Part shown: piece after piece, positions 44,634 to 53,434 of the stretch | Position numbering within the stretch: position 1 is the first letter of the stretch | How the letters are laid out: each line of letters opens with the position of its first letter | NCBI GenBank assembly: GCA_951801955.1 | Contig: CATOOV010000015.1 | Span: 1 to 59,046, forward strand | Source of the DNA: an uncultured Lachnospiraceae bacterium | GTDB lineage: Bacteria; Bacillota; Clostridia; Lachnospirales; Lachnospiraceae | Length of the DNA: 59,046 nt | Direction of reading: 5' to 3' | Made by a program: the position numbers and the translations under genes | Notes under the pieces: generated by a model | Told to the model about the DNA's origin: nothing | The model's input: the letters and a program-made list of their open reading frames with translations, nothing else | Database searches by the model: none

Positions 44634-46872
44634 GGCAGGAACGTGCAATCACATCTAACTGTTGTTCCCTGGTTAAATCAATAAACTTTACGGCATATCC
44701 AGATACACGGATGGTAAAGTTGGCGTATTCCGGTTTTTCTGGATGTTCCATAGCATCCTTTAATTTGTCTATACCAAAAATATTCACGTTCAGGTGATGT
44801 GCGCCTTGGTCAAAATAGCCGTCCAGCACATTTACCAGATTTACAACACGCTCCTCCTTGTTGTGCCCAATGGCGTCAGGATGAATGGTCTGGGTATTGG
44901 AAATACCATCCAGTGCATATTCATAAGGCAGCTTTGCGACAGAATTTAAGGAAGCCAAAAGACCATGTGTTTCTGCCCCATAGCTGGGATTTGCGCCAGG
45001 CGATAAGGGGGCTCCGGCAGGCCTTCCGTCAGGAAGCGCTCCAGTCGCCTTTCCATAAACCACATTAGAGGTAATAGTAAGAATGGATGTGGTAGGTTCA
45101 GATTCCCGATAAGTATGGAATTTTTCCAATTTTCTCATAAAGGTCTTTAACAGCCATACGGCAATATCATCGGCGCGGTCGTCATCATTTCCATAGCGTG
45201 GGAAATCGCCTTCGATTTCATAATCCACAGCAAGGCCACTGTCATCCCGGATCACTTTTACTTTGGAATAACGGATTGCCGACAGGGAATCTACCACATG
45301 GGAAAATCCTGCAATGCCGGTGGCAAAGGTACGCCTTACATCTGTGTCAATCAATGCCATTTCAGCAGATTCATAGTAATATTTATCATGCATATATTGG
45401 ATTAGATTCAGGGTATTTACATATAATTCTGCCAGCCAGTCCATCATGGCGTCATATTTTTCCATAACTTCGTCATAATCTAGATACTCAGAGATCACTG
45501 GCGCATAGGCAGGACCAATCTGTTCTTTGTAACGTTCATCAATTCCGCCGTTGATCGCATAAAGCAGGCATTTTGCAAGATTTGCCCTTGCACCGAAGAA
45601 CTGCATTTCTTTTCCTGTCTGAGTTGCCGAGACACAGCAGCAGACCGCATAATCATCCCCCCAAACCGGACGCATCACATCGTCGTTTTCATATTGGATA
45701 GAGCTGGTCTCAATCGAAATATGGGCGGCATACTTTTTGAAATTTTCTGGCAGTCTTGAGGAGTATAAAACGGTCAGGTTTGGCTCTGGGGAAGGTCCCA
45801 TATTTTCTAAAGTATGAAGGAAACGGAAACAGGTTTTCGTCACCATAGAGCGTCCATCCTGGCCGATGCCTGCGATGTCCAAGGTAGCCCAGACTGGGTC
45901 GCCAGAAAACAGTTCATTGTAGGAAGGAATACGGGCAAATTTTACCATACGGAATTTCATGACCATATGGTCGATTAATTCTTGTGCTTCCTGTTCTGTG
46001 AGAGTGCCGCGGTCGAGATCTCTTTGAATATAAATATCCAGGAAAGTGGAGATACGGCCTACGCTCATTGCCGCCCCGTTTTGGGTTTTGATTGCAGCTA
46101 GATATCCAAAGTACAGCCATTGGACCGCCTCTTTTGCATTTTTCGCTGGTTTGGAAATATCAAACCCATAGCTCTCAGCCATAAGCTTCATATCTTTTAA
46201 AGATTGGATCTGCATGGAGAGTTCCTCTCGCTGTCGAATCACATCATCTGTCATGATGCCATGTCCGCAGTAAAAAAGATCCTTTTTCTTTTGTCCGATT
46301 AAAAAATCGATGCCATAGAGCGCCACCCTGCGGTAATCCCCCACAATACGTCCCCGTCCATAGGTATCTGGAAGCCCAGTAATAATTTTGGCATGGCGTG
46401 CTTTTTTCATCTCTGGGGTATAGGCGTCAAAAACAGCCTGGTTGTGGGTTTTGTGATACTCTGTAAAAATTTTGTGAAGCTCAGGCGAGGGTTTGTAGCC
46501 ATAAGTTTCACAGGATTGTTCTGCCATTTTAATACCGCCAAAAGGCATAAAAGCACGCTTTAGCGGCTTGTCCGTCTGAAGCCCCACAATTTGCTCCAGC
46601 TTCTTATATTCTTCACTGATATAGCCCGGTCTGTGGGAAATCAAAGTGGAGACAACATCTGTATCCATATCCAGGACGCCGCCTTTGGCGCGTTCTTCTT
46701 TCTGCAATTCCTGCAGGATCCCCCAAAGTTTATTGGTTGCTTCTGTGGGTTTTTCAAGAAATGATTCATCGCCGTCATAAGGGGTATAGTTGCACTGGAT
46801 AAAGTCTCTGGTGTTTACTTCCTCTTTCCAGAGCCTGCCTTCGAATCCATTCCATTCATCTCTTTGAATCAT
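44620..46872 (-). CDS. pflB: Formate C-acetyltransferase (pyruvate formate-lyase) PflB
   Basis: 750 residues, full length. The catalytic double cysteine is [21 protein letters not shown] and the glycyl-radical site is RVSGYAV near the C-terminus. The protein converts pyruvate and CoA to acetyl-CoA and formate under anaerobic conditions. GAGGAGG lies 8 bp before the ATG. It is preceded by a ZTP riboswitch and followed by overlapping pflA. Linking pfl to ZTP/10-formyl-THF sensing makes sense because formate feeds one-carbon metabolism. Confidence 0.96.
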   Translation of the reverse strand: MIQRDEWNGFEGRLWKEEVNTRDFIQCNYTPYDGDESFLEKPTEATNKLWGILQELQKEERAKGGVLDMDTDVVSTLISHRPGYISEEYKKLEQIVGLQTDKPLKRAFMPFGGIKMAEQSCETYGYKPSPELHKIFTEYHKTHNQAVFDAYTPEMKKARHAKIITGLPDTYGRGRIVGDYRRVALYGIDFLIGQKKKDLFYCGHGIMTDDVIRQREELSMQIQSLKDMKLMAESYGFDISKPAKNAKEAVQWLYFGYLAAIKTQNGAAMSVGRISTFLDIYIQRDLDRGTLTEQEAQELIDHMVMKFRMVKFARIPSYNELFSGDPVWATLDIAGIGQDGRSMVTKTCFRFLHTLENMGPSPEPNLTVLYSSRLPENFKKYAAHISIETSSIQYENDDVMRPVWGDDYAVCCCVSATQTGKEMQFFGARANLAKCLLYAINGGIDERYKEQIGPAYAPVISEYLDYDEVMEKYDAMMDWLAELYVNTLNLIQYMHDKYYYESAEMALIDTDVRRTFATGIAGFSHVVDSLSAIRYSKVKVIRDDSGLAVDYEIEGDFPRYGNDDDRADDIAVWLLKTFMRKLEKFHTYRESEPTTSILTITSNVVYGKATGALPDGRPAGAPLSPGANPSYGAETHGLLASLNSVAKLPYEYALDGISNTQTIHPDAIGHNKEERVVNLVNVLDGYFDQGAHHLNVNIFGIDKLKDAMEHPEKPEYANFTIRVSGYAVKFIDLTREQQLDVIARSCHETV

Positions 46873-46923
46873 AAAAAGTCCTCCTCATATTTTATGAAAT
46901 CGTAAAATATATTCCCTTGATAC

Positions 46924-47018
46924 CAAAAAAGCCGCCATTCCAGGTAGTTCTTCTGCCCAGACGGTCGGCTGCTAATTTGTTATACTTCCTGTGGTCATTT
47001 CCACTTCCGTCAGTTGTA
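46924..47018 (-). promoter_or_regulatory. ZTP (pfl-motif) riboswitch with terminator, upstream of pflB
   Basis: Minus strand: ACTGACGGAAGTGG-AAATG-ACCACAGGAAGT (first half of the aptamer, 46990-47015), a short linker, then GCCGACCGTCTGGGCA (46953-46969). This matches the pfl RNA pattern of a GTGG/CCAC hairpin plus a distal CCGNCCGNCTGGGC block. AGCCG of the second half pairs with CGGCT at 46930-46934, followed by T6, forming a terminator that competes with the aptamer. ZTP binding would favour pflB expression. Confidence 0.82.
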
Positions 47019-47029
47019 TAACTAGATTT

Positions 47030-47057
47030 AATATAACATAATTTATTGAAAAGTCAA
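47030..47057 (-). promoter_or_regulatory. pflB promoter
   Basis: TTGACT (47052-47057) and TATATT (47030-47035) with a 16-bp spacer on the minus strand, ending just before the riboswitch aptamer. Confidence 0.65.
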
Positions 47058-47117
47058 TGGACATGACGTAAAATTTGAAAGAACAAAGCGTGTAAGCCCT
47101 TTTGCACGGGTGCGCAT

Positions 47118-47339
47118 TTTATTCCCGCGAGCAATGTACCCAAAGGGCACTTAGGAAAATAGACATGCTTGCATGGATATTTGACGGTGCTATGCGCCAG
47201 TGGCGCATGTGAAGCATGGACCGAAACAGAGTGTAGACAGCCGTGAGGGTAAGTGCCCTTTGGGTGCAAATACCCCGCCCCTTGGGGAGGAAAGAACAAG
47301 CTAGGTTATGCCCCGTAGCTTGCTGCGGGGTATTTGACT
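47118..47339 (+). repeat. Interspersed structured repeat, copy C
   Basis: Full copy, closest to copy A. It has the ACCCAAAGGGCAC / GTGCCCTTTGGGT arms, the GCGCCAGTGGCGC hairpin and the CCCCGTAG...CTGCGGGG terminal hairpin with TATTTGACT. It lies between the pflB promoter and the IS605-like remnant. Confidence 0.9.
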
Positions 47340-47342
47340 TTT

Positions 47343-47420
47343 ACCTCATCGAAGAAGGCTCCCACTTCTATAAATGGTGAGTACAACAAAGCAGCAAGAA
47401 CGCTGGTGGCGTTCTTGAAT
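47343..47420 (+). mobile_element. IS200/IS605-like end fragment, short copy
   Basis: CTCATCGAAGAAGGCTCCCA, then CTTCTATAAATGG (a hairpin like those at IS605 right ends and TnpB guide-RNA scaffolds), then directly GCAGCAAGAACGC...GCGTTCTTGAAT. It shares both ends with 47758-47935 but lacks the middle ~95 bp. No transposase is present. Confidence 0.45.
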
Positions 47421-47496
47421 AGGAAGGCACTTTCACATGACAAGGTTTTTCTATTAGATAAAATAAAAATGGAAGGAATTTTCTATAATTATATAG

Positions 47497-47527
47497 AAAA
47501 AACCGGAAGGTCATTTCCCTTCCGGTC
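47497..47527 (-). terminator. Terminator of tRNA-Arg
   Basis: Minus strand: ACCGGAAGG-GAAATGA-CCTTCCGGT followed by six T, a few bases after the tRNA 3' end. Strong intrinsic terminator. Confidence 0.88.
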
Positions 47528-47533
47528 TTGTTA

Positions 47534-47607
47534 CGTGCGTGAGAAGATTCGAACTCCCGACACCTTGGTCCGTAGCCAAGTGCTCTATCCAGCTGAGCTA
47601 CACACAC
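47534..47607 (-). tRNA. tRNA-Arg(ACG)
   Basis: Cloverleaf complete: acceptor GTGTGTG/CACGCAC, D-arm GCTC...GAGC, anticodon loop CTACGGA (anticodon ACG) on a CTTGG/CCAAG stem, and T-loop GTTCGAATC. CCA is not encoded. The A34 would be edited to inosine. Confidence 0.96.
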
Positions 47608-47757
47608 ATAATATATTCGTACTGAACGCTATTTATCTTACATCAGTTTTATGGATTTGTCAATAGATTTTTTGAAAAAAAAACCGGAAATTATGATGAA
47701 AAATTTGATAGAGTATGATAAAATATAAATTAGATGCTGTTTTGTCAGCAAAATATT

Positions 47758-47935
47758 TATCTCATTGGAGAAGGCTCCCACTTCTATAAGTGGAGAGTAA
47801 AACAAACATGTCTCAGTGGGAGTTAGGTCTCCGACTGAGAGATAGCCTCCGGCGGATTGCAGGGGCGCGGATTTGTTTATGTCAGCAAAGCTGACCCGCA
47901 CCCCGCAGCAAGAACACCGATGGCGTTCTTGAATA
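47758..47935 (+). mobile_element. IS200/IS605-like (PATE-type) non-coding element, long copy
   Basis: It starts CTCATTGGAGAAGGCTCCCA, then CTTCTATAAGTGGAGAG (end hairpin). It continues with a GTCTCAGT...ACTGAGAG hairpin, a GTCAGCAAAGCTGAC hairpin and a terminal CAAGAAC...GTTCTTG hairpin. The series of subterminal hairpins without a gene resembles palindrome-associated IS605 derivatives. The related short copy is at 47343. The rest of the gap 47608-48001 holds only AT-rich sequence and the AGGAGA ribosome-binding site of the next gene. Confidence 0.5.
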
Positions 47936-48001
47936 TTATGAAGTGTATTGCTGACTAAGCTGTAAGTAGGGTCGGCAAAAAACAATGTTAGGAGAACCTT
48001 C

Positions 48002-48478
48002 ATGACCAGGCAGGATTTTTTACAGGAATTACGGTTTGCGCTACAGGGACAGTTAAGCCAGGAAGCGGTCAATGACAATATCCGATACTATGACAATTAT
48101 ATCATGGAAGAAGTACAGAAAGGGAATAGTGAGGAAGCGGTGGTTGAACGATTGGGAAATCCCCGGCTAATTGCAAAGACGCTGATTGATACAAAAAAGC
48201 AGTTTGGAAGGACTGAAGAAAGTGAATATTATTCGGAAAGCTATAGGCAGGCAGAAACAGGTAAAGGTCTTCATGCCGGCTATTCGCAGGACAAAGGATG
48301 GGACATTCGTCTGGGAGGATTGAAATTAAATTCCTGGTATGGAAAACTTTTGTTGGCAGCAATAGCAATTTTTATCATTGTTATTGTCGCAAATGTAGTG
48401 GCATTTCTTTTGCCCATACTGGTGCCGGTGATATTGGCATTGCTGATATGTTCCTTATTTTTAGGAGGCAGGCGGTAA
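48002..48478 (+). CDS. DUF1700/HAAS-domain membrane protein
   Basis: 158 residues. The N-terminal ~75 residues are the helical HAAS/DUF1700 domain (FLQELRFALQGQLSQEAVNDNIRYYDNYI, then GNSEEAVVERLGNPRLIAKTLI). A linker follows, then two close hydrophobic segments (about 113-137 and 138-155). Such proteins are usually paired with a PadR regulator or with envelope-stress genes; neither is next to it here. The start ATG 48002 has TTAGGAG upstream. The cyclic-nucleotide-binding gene follows after 63 bp and may be co-transcribed. Confidence 0.85.
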   Translation: MTRQDFLQELRFALQGQLSQEAVNDNIRYYDNYIMEEVQKGNSEEAVVERLGNPRLIAKTLIDTKKQFGRTEESEYYSESYRQAETGKGLHAGYSQDKGWDIRLGGLKLNSWYGKLLLAAIAIFIIVIVANVVAFLLPILVPVILALLICSLFLGGRR

Positions 48479-48541
48479 ATGATGTATAATATGTTCCTTG
48501 GTTTTAGGGAGCAGAAGATAAATGGAGCATAGGAGGAACGT

Positions 48542-50818
48542 ATGGAAACAGTAAAAATAAGTAAAGGCAGACGTTTTTTAAAAAAAGGAGACAAACTTAA
48601 AGGTCTTTTTGTCATTTTACAGGGAAGTGTCCGTGCTGTTTTAAAAAATGATGAAATTGAAATGGAAGCGGGAAGTATTGTGGGCTTGATGGAAAGTGCT
48701 TCTGGCGCGTATCTGTGCGATTATATCGCAAATACAGATTGTCTATTGTATGCATATCCTTATCGTGAAACAGATGATTATAAGAAGATTTTTGCTGCAG
48801 ACGAAAAATATGTAGCCGTATTTACTATGGGCGCCATGCACCAAGCGGCTACTATGCTGCGCAGATATCATATGTTTCTTGAAATGGCGCAAAAGTATTA
48901 TGCAACGCTGATGGATGATTACAGTGAATATAAGAAATTGTGTAATGATTATCAGATTCAGGAGACAGCATTTCATCGTCTTTCCTCGGCGACACCAGTA
49001 AGGCTGGAGGAACCCATCGAAAAATGGACGATGGAATATTATGGGAAGATGTCCACGCTTTCTTTAAAATATATGGACCAGTTTTTAGCAAGGGATTATG
49101 CGATTGGGATTGGAGAAATTCAGAATGCAGTCTGCTGGATGGTTAAATCTATATCGTTGATTCAGGAATTAAAAGATTATCTGAACGTTCACAAAGAATT
49201 GTTGTTGTCCCCAAGCGCAGAAGATTTATTTCAAATGTACTTTGACCTGGCGCGCAAAGCAGCGTCTACAGGGATAGATATGGAGCCGCTTTTTCAGAAA
49301 ATTTCTGAGATTATGGAGTATGCCAAGGAAAGCCATCTGTTTCCTGAAAAATTGATGGAAGTTCGATTCTCTGAGTATAAGAATTATGATTTTCATATGG
49401 AAGCAGAACACGGCACATCCGATACCCAGATAGAAGAAGTGCATGAAGAATATGAGGAAGGAATCGATTATCTCGGTCAGATTTTGGCTTATGCAGAATA
49501 TGGCAAGAAGGAGACAGAACAATTTCAGGACCTGCTGCAAAAATATAAGGATCTTCCTGATAGGCTTGCCACCACTGACGATGTGCGCAAGCTGCGTAAG
49601 CAGATTACACAGGATTTTTATGATATATATCAATTGGTATTTTTCCGTTCCCTCAAGGGCGGACGTATGCCTGCTGCTGTCAAAATGTTTTTAAATTTTG
49701 GATTTATGGATGAAGGACTTGCTGGAGAGGATAATACCCACAGCCTTTATGACCTGACACAGGAGCTTCACCGATGTAAGGCAGATAATGTGTTTACCAT
49801 ATATGAATGGCTCTTAAGTATTTACCATGGGGAAAATGAGCCGTCCAGAAATGAATTTGATATGGATTATACAAATTATCTGAATGAACAGAAAAAAACT
49901 GGCAAAATCACTGCCGCACAGATGGGCAAACTGGCTTCTGACAATATGGAAAAAGTCAAGTTTGAACTGGAGAATATGTTCGTGTCAACAAATCGTGCCA
50001 CTTATGGAAAAATTTCAACGTTTTGCCCCGTATTGTGCGAAGATGATATTATCAGCAGTGTGGAACATATGTTGATTACGGCGGAGAAAGCAAATGGCGT
50101 ACTGGATGAAATCCGCAAGGTTGATTTCTCTTTATTTTATCGTGAAGTGGGGTATTCCGATCCGGAACATGAAGTCAATATGGAGATGATTCAAAAAGAG
50201 GTGCTTCCCAATATTATTTTGATGCCGAATGCCGGAAGCAAAGCAATGATGTGGCAGGAGACAGCAGGCATTAAGAAGGATACGTCGGCAAGGTTTGTTT
50301 TTCCAATTTTCACGGTAGTGGATGTGGAAGAGATGATGACAGAGGTGTCTGGCAGATTCCGTTGGGAAATGTGCCGTAAAATTCAGGGAGTCCGTTGGAA
50401 TGACGTTACAGAAGCTTCCCTGACCTCTGAGTATAATGATTATATCCAGTATTATCGGAAGAATCACGATTTGTCCCCAGATGCAAAGGAGAAAATTAAA
50501 AATGCATTGAGCAAGGCGAAAAATAATTACAGGGAAGTATTTGTTAAAGATTACCAGAGCTGGATACGCTATGAGTCCAAGGGAAGTTTCCGTTTAAATA
50601 AGGTATCAAGAGATATTATTTTCCGATATTGCCCGTTTAATAAGGAAATTCGGACCCTGTTGCGCGCAAATCCTATGTATCGTGAAATGTTTGAGAAATA
50701 TGAGATTTTGAAAGAGCGCAAAAAGCGCCATGTGGAATTATGGTATGACCGTTATCAAAAGAAGGGCGGGGAAATCAATGAAGAGCTTCAAGCAAATTGG
50801 GATTTTTATGATTTATAA
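48542..50818 (+). CDS. Large protein with N-terminal cyclic-nucleotide-binding-like domain
   Basis: 758 residues. The first ~120 residues fold like a Crp-type cNMP-binding beta-roll (GRRFLKKGDKLKGLFVILQGSVRAVL, then EMEAGSIVGLMES). The phosphate-binding cassette (GE...RxA) is not obvious, so ligand binding is doubtful. The remaining ~600 residues are helical, soluble and unrecognised; no HTH or catalytic motif was found. A good AGGAGGAACGT site precedes the ATG. By size and composition it looks like a lineage-restricted signalling or scaffolding protein. I cannot assign a function. Confidence 0.75.
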   Translation: METVKISKGRRFLKKGDKLKGLFVILQGSVRAVLKNDEIEMEAGSIVGLMESASGAYLCDYIANTDCLLYAYPYRETDDYKKIFAADEKYVAVFTMGAMHQAATMLRRYHMFLEMAQKYYATLMDDYSEYKKLCNDYQIQETAFHRLSSATPVRLEEPIEKWTMEYYGKMSTLSLKYMDQFLARDYAIGIGEIQNAVCWMVKSISLIQELKDYLNVHKELLLSPSAEDLFQMYFDLARKAASTGIDMEPLFQKISEIMEYAKESHLFPEKLMEVRFSEYKNYDFHMEAEHGTSDTQIEEVHEEYEEGIDYLGQILAYAEYGKKETEQFQDLLQKYKDLPDRLATTDDVRKLRKQITQDFYDIYQLVFFRSLKGGRMPAAVKMFLNFGFMDEGLAGEDNTHSLYDLTQELHRCKADNVFTIYEWLLSIYHGENEPSRNEFDMDYTNYLNEQKKTGKITAAQMGKLASDNMEKVKFELENMFVSTNRATYGKISTFCPVLCEDDIISSVEHMLITAEKANGVLDEIRKVDFSLFYREVGYSDPEHEVNMEMIQKEVLPNIILMPNAGSKAMMWQETAGIKKDTSARFVFPIFTVVDVEEMMTEVSGRFRWEMCRKIQGVRWNDVTEASLTSEYNDYIQYYRKNHDLSPDAKEKIKNALSKAKNNYREVFVKDYQSWIRYESKGSFRLNKVSRDIIFRYCPFNKEIRTLLRANPMYREMFEKYEILKERKKRHVELWYDRYQKKGGEINEELQANWDFYDL

Positions 50819-51400
50819 AAAATGATCTTACGATCAATGGAAAATGCTGCCTCATATAGATATGCAGGGCTGTCCCGGGGAGGAAAGATATTTGTAATCC
50901 TTCGCGGGGCAGCTCTTTGTCATATAGTATACAACAAAACAAAAATGTGCACTGGTACGCAAGGAAACTATTGTTTTACAATTGTGTTCGGAGCGGGAAT
51001 AAAAGATTTGATAGGTTCGTTTAAAAAATGGTAAAGCGTCACTATCTTGATATGAGAAAAGACCAGCGGGGGAGCCACTGGTCTCTTCTATGAGGGGAGT
51101 ATAAATAATTAATAAGGGGTATAACTTATAAAAAAGATCTCTGAAGGCGAAATCCTTTTTACAAATATGATTATAGTACAGTTTGTCATGAAATGCAAGT
51201 AGAAAATTAAAAAAATTGAAAAAAAAATTATGAATAAAAAAGATGCCTTCATCAGATACTACTGTAGTAACAAAATTATATCAAAATAAACTTCATAAAT
51301 TAGTGGTACGAAAAAAGTTGTGGAGTTTAAGCAAGTATAATTTTGCTGCGAAATAAGAAAGCAATAGACAATGCAGAAAGTATTTAGGAGGAAAAATATC
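50819..51400. other. Gene-poor stretch with weak hairpins
   Basis: No convincing gene. Contents: a loose GCTGCC...GGCAGC inverted repeat (about 50846-50913), a GACCAG...CTGGTC hairpin at 51061-51084 followed by CTTCT that may end transcription from upstream, and a 13-bp palindrome TACTACTGTAGTA (51257-51269) about 140 bp before the N/S/Q-rich gene. An open frame at 50822-51034 lacks a ribosome-binding site and family features. Confidence 0.5.
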
Positions 51401-51658
51401 ATGGCAAAAAACAGCGATATGCAGAACAAAGGAACTAATTCTTACGAAAACAGCAGCAAGAATGCAAATTCCCAGAACAACGCAAGAAATGCATCTTCCC
51501 AAAACAGCACAAATGCAAATTCCCAGAATAATGCAAGAAATGCATCTTCCCAGAACGGCACAAATGCAAATTCCCAGAATAATGCAAGAAATGCATCTTC
51601 CCAGAACAGCACAAATGCAAGCGGTTCAAACTGCCATAAATCTTATGATAGACAGTAA
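51401..51658 (+). CDS. Asn/Ser/Gln-rich small protein with 17-residue repeats
   Basis: 85 residues, built from three tandem copies of a 17-residue unit (NANSQNNARNASSQNST, 51-bp DNA repeat) between a short N-terminus (MAKNSDMQNKGTN) and a C-terminus with one Cys (SNCHKSYDRQ). TTAGGAGG sits 9 bp before the ATG, so it is probably expressed. It is low in hydrophobic residues and likely disordered. The composition recalls Gln/Asn-rich small acid-soluble or coat-associated spore proteins, but there is no diagnostic motif. Another frame is also open across the repeat because 51 is divisible by three. Confidence 0.65.
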   Translation: MAKNSDMQNKGTNSYENSSKNANSQNNARNASSQNSTNANSQNNARNASSQNGTNANSQNNARNASSQNSTNASGSNCHKSYDRQ

Positions 51659-51778
51659 TTATTGAAATTTGAATCCCGATTGCAAGTCTTGCGCTGGATT
51701 TAGGGTCAGTTTTACTGGCAGATATATGATCGAATCCATGCGCATCAAATCATGAAATATTGCATAGTATATTGTAGG

Positions 51779-51813
51779 AACAGATTACCGGAAATCCGGT
51801 AATCTGTTTTCTC
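51779..51813 (+). terminator. Intrinsic terminator
   Basis: AACAGATTACCGGA-AA-TCCGGTAATCTGTT (14-bp stem) followed by TTCTC. It ends the N/S/Q-rich gene unit, or could work on either strand. Confidence 0.75.
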
Positions 51814-51846
51814 AATTCTTAGCACAAGGGAGAAAGAGGTGAATCT

Positions 51847-52143
51847 ATGGAATTTCAGACAATTAGTATACGTGAATTCAACACATATCGTAAACGTCCA
51901 GATACCTGGGTCATTGATCTGCGCAGTAAAGAGGAATTTGAAGAAGTTCATGTAGAAGGAGCAAGAAATATTCCCTATGAAAAATTGGAAGTTTATAAGA
52001 AATATCTTCCAAGGGATAAGATGTATATCCTTTATTGTGACAGAGGGGCGAGCAGTTTAATGGCTGCAAAGGTTTTAAGCCGGGAGGGTTACAGGACTGC
52101 AACTGTGGTAGGAGGTATCCAGTCAGTTCTTCAAAATATATAA
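51847..52143 (+). CDS. Single-domain rhodanese-like protein
   Basis: 98 residues, a stand-alone rhodanese fold: VIDLRSKEEFEEVHVEGARNIPYEKL, and the active-site loop LYCDRGASSL with catalytic Cys. It would carry persulfide sulfur; the acceptor is unknown. AAAGAGG lies before the ATG. The terminator upstream makes it a separate unit. The downstream repeat (52145-52190) directly follows its stop codon. Confidence 0.9.
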   Translation: MEFQTISIREFNTYRKRPDTWVIDLRSKEEFEEVHVEGARNIPYEKLEVYKKYLPRDKMYILYCDRGASSLMAAKVLSREGYRTATVVGGIQSVLQNI

Positions 52144-52144
52144 C

Positions 52145-52190
52145 CAAGGTTCCCCATGATGCCATTCGGCGTGTCATAATAAGGTATAAA
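52145..52190 (-). repeat. Inverted, diverged copy of the terD intergenic repeat
   Basis: Read on the minus strand it contains ATACCTTATTATGACACGCC, then GAATGGCATCATGGGGAACC, matching the 44-bp unit at 36072-36185 apart from scattered changes. It lies just after the rhodanese stop codon. Confidence 0.6.
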
Positions 52191-52255
52191 AATATTGACA
52201 GCGGGGAAATGAGAAGATAATATAGACATATCAGAAATTATTATGGAGAAACTGA

Positions 52256-53422
52256 ATGAGGACATTTGAATTAATTGCCCCATGTCATTTTGGGCTGGAG
52301 GCTGTATTAAAAAAAGAAATATACGAACTAGGATATGAAATTACTAAGGTGGAGGATGGAAGAGTGACCTTTGTGGGAGATGAGGAAGCGATTTGCCGCT
52401 CCAATGTTTTCCTGCGCACGGCAGAACGGATTCTTTTGAAAACAGGACAGTTTCATGCAGAAACTTTTGAAGAACTGTTTCAGGGAATTCAAAACATTCC
52501 TTGGGAAAATTATATTCCAGAGGATGGAAAGTTCTGGGTGGCAAAGGCATCTTCCATTAAAAGTAAATTGTTTAGCCCCTCCGATATCCAATCCATTGTA
52601 AAAAAAGCGATGGTGGAGCGCATGAAGCGGCGTTATCATACAGAATGGTTTCAGGAAAGCGGGGCACATTATCCACTGAGGCTTTTTTTGATGAAAGATG
52701 AGGTGACAGTGGCAATTGATACCACTGGGGAATCTTTACATAAAAGAGGGTATCGTACCTTGTCCAGCAAAGCGCCAATTACAGAAACCCTTGCAGCAGC
52801 GCTGATCCTTCTGACTCCCTGGAAGAAAGACAGGATTCTTGTCGACCCATTTTGCGGTAGCGGTACATTTGTCATTGAGGCGGCAATGATTGCGGCTGAT
52901 ATAGCGCCAGGGATGAATCGCAGTTTTATCTCGGAGGAATGGGAAAACCTGGTTAGCCGGCAGTTGTGGTATGATACTGTCGAGGAAGCAGAAGAACTGA
53001 TAGAAGCAGATATTTCTGTGGATATTCAGGGATATGATATAGATGGGGATATTGTAAAGGCAGCGAGGGATAATGCCAGACGTGCAGGGGTGGGGCATTT
53101 GATTCATTTTCAGCAGCGTCCGGTCAGTCAATTGAGCCATCCGAAAAAGTATGGATTTTTGATTACGAATCCTCCTTATGGAGAGCGGTTGGAAGAAAAG
53201 GAAGCACTTCCGGCATTGTACCATGAAATTGGGGAAGCTTTGAAGCGTCTGGAAACATGGTCAGCATACCTGATTACCAGTTATGAGGATGCGCAGCGCT
53301 ATATTGGCAGGAAAGCAGATAAAAACCGTAAAATATACAATGGAATGCTGAAAACATATTTTTATCAGTTTCTTGGACCTAAACCGCCCAAGCGAAATCG
53401 TTTTCGGGAAACAGACCAATAG
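52256..53422 (+). CDS. THUMP-domain class I SAM-dependent RNA methyltransferase (RlmL/YpsC-like)
   Basis: 388 residues. The N-terminal region (about 1-60) and THUMP domain (about 60-155: FWVAKASSIKSKLFSPSDIQSIVKKAM) bind RNA. The Rossmann domain has VDPFCGSGTFVIEAAM (SAM site) and the N6/N2-methylation motif NPPYGER. The family methylates a guanine in 23S rRNA (RlmL-type m2G). The start is ATG 52256 with TGGAGAAACTGA ahead. Confidence 0.9.
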   Translation: MRTFELIAPCHFGLEAVLKKEIYELGYEITKVEDGRVTFVGDEEAICRSNVFLRTAERILLKTGQFHAETFEELFQGIQNIPWENYIPEDGKFWVAKASSIKSKLFSPSDIQSIVKKAMVERMKRRYHTEWFQESGAHYPLRLFLMKDEVTVAIDTTGESLHKRGYRTLSSKAPITETLAAALILLTPWKKDRILVDPFCGSGTFVIEAAMIAADIAPGMNRSFISEEWENLVSRQLWYDTVEEAEELIEADISVDIQGYDIDGDIVKAARDNARRAGVGHLIHFQQRPVSQLSHPKKYGFLITNPPYGERLEEKEALPALYHEIGEALKRLETWSAYLITSYEDAQRYIGRKADKNRKIYNGMLKTYFYQFLGPKPPKRNRFRETDQ

Positions 53423-53434
53423 AAAGGAACTTCT

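Noticed and set aside
50822..51034. 70-residue open frame after the cNMP-binding-like gene
   Set aside because: No ribosome-binding site, no family features, and it overlaps a hairpin region; probably chance.
51462..51665. Second open frame across the N/S/Q-rich repeat
   Set aside because: It is open only because the 51-bp unit is a multiple of three; it has no RBS. Kept as a remark, not as a gene.
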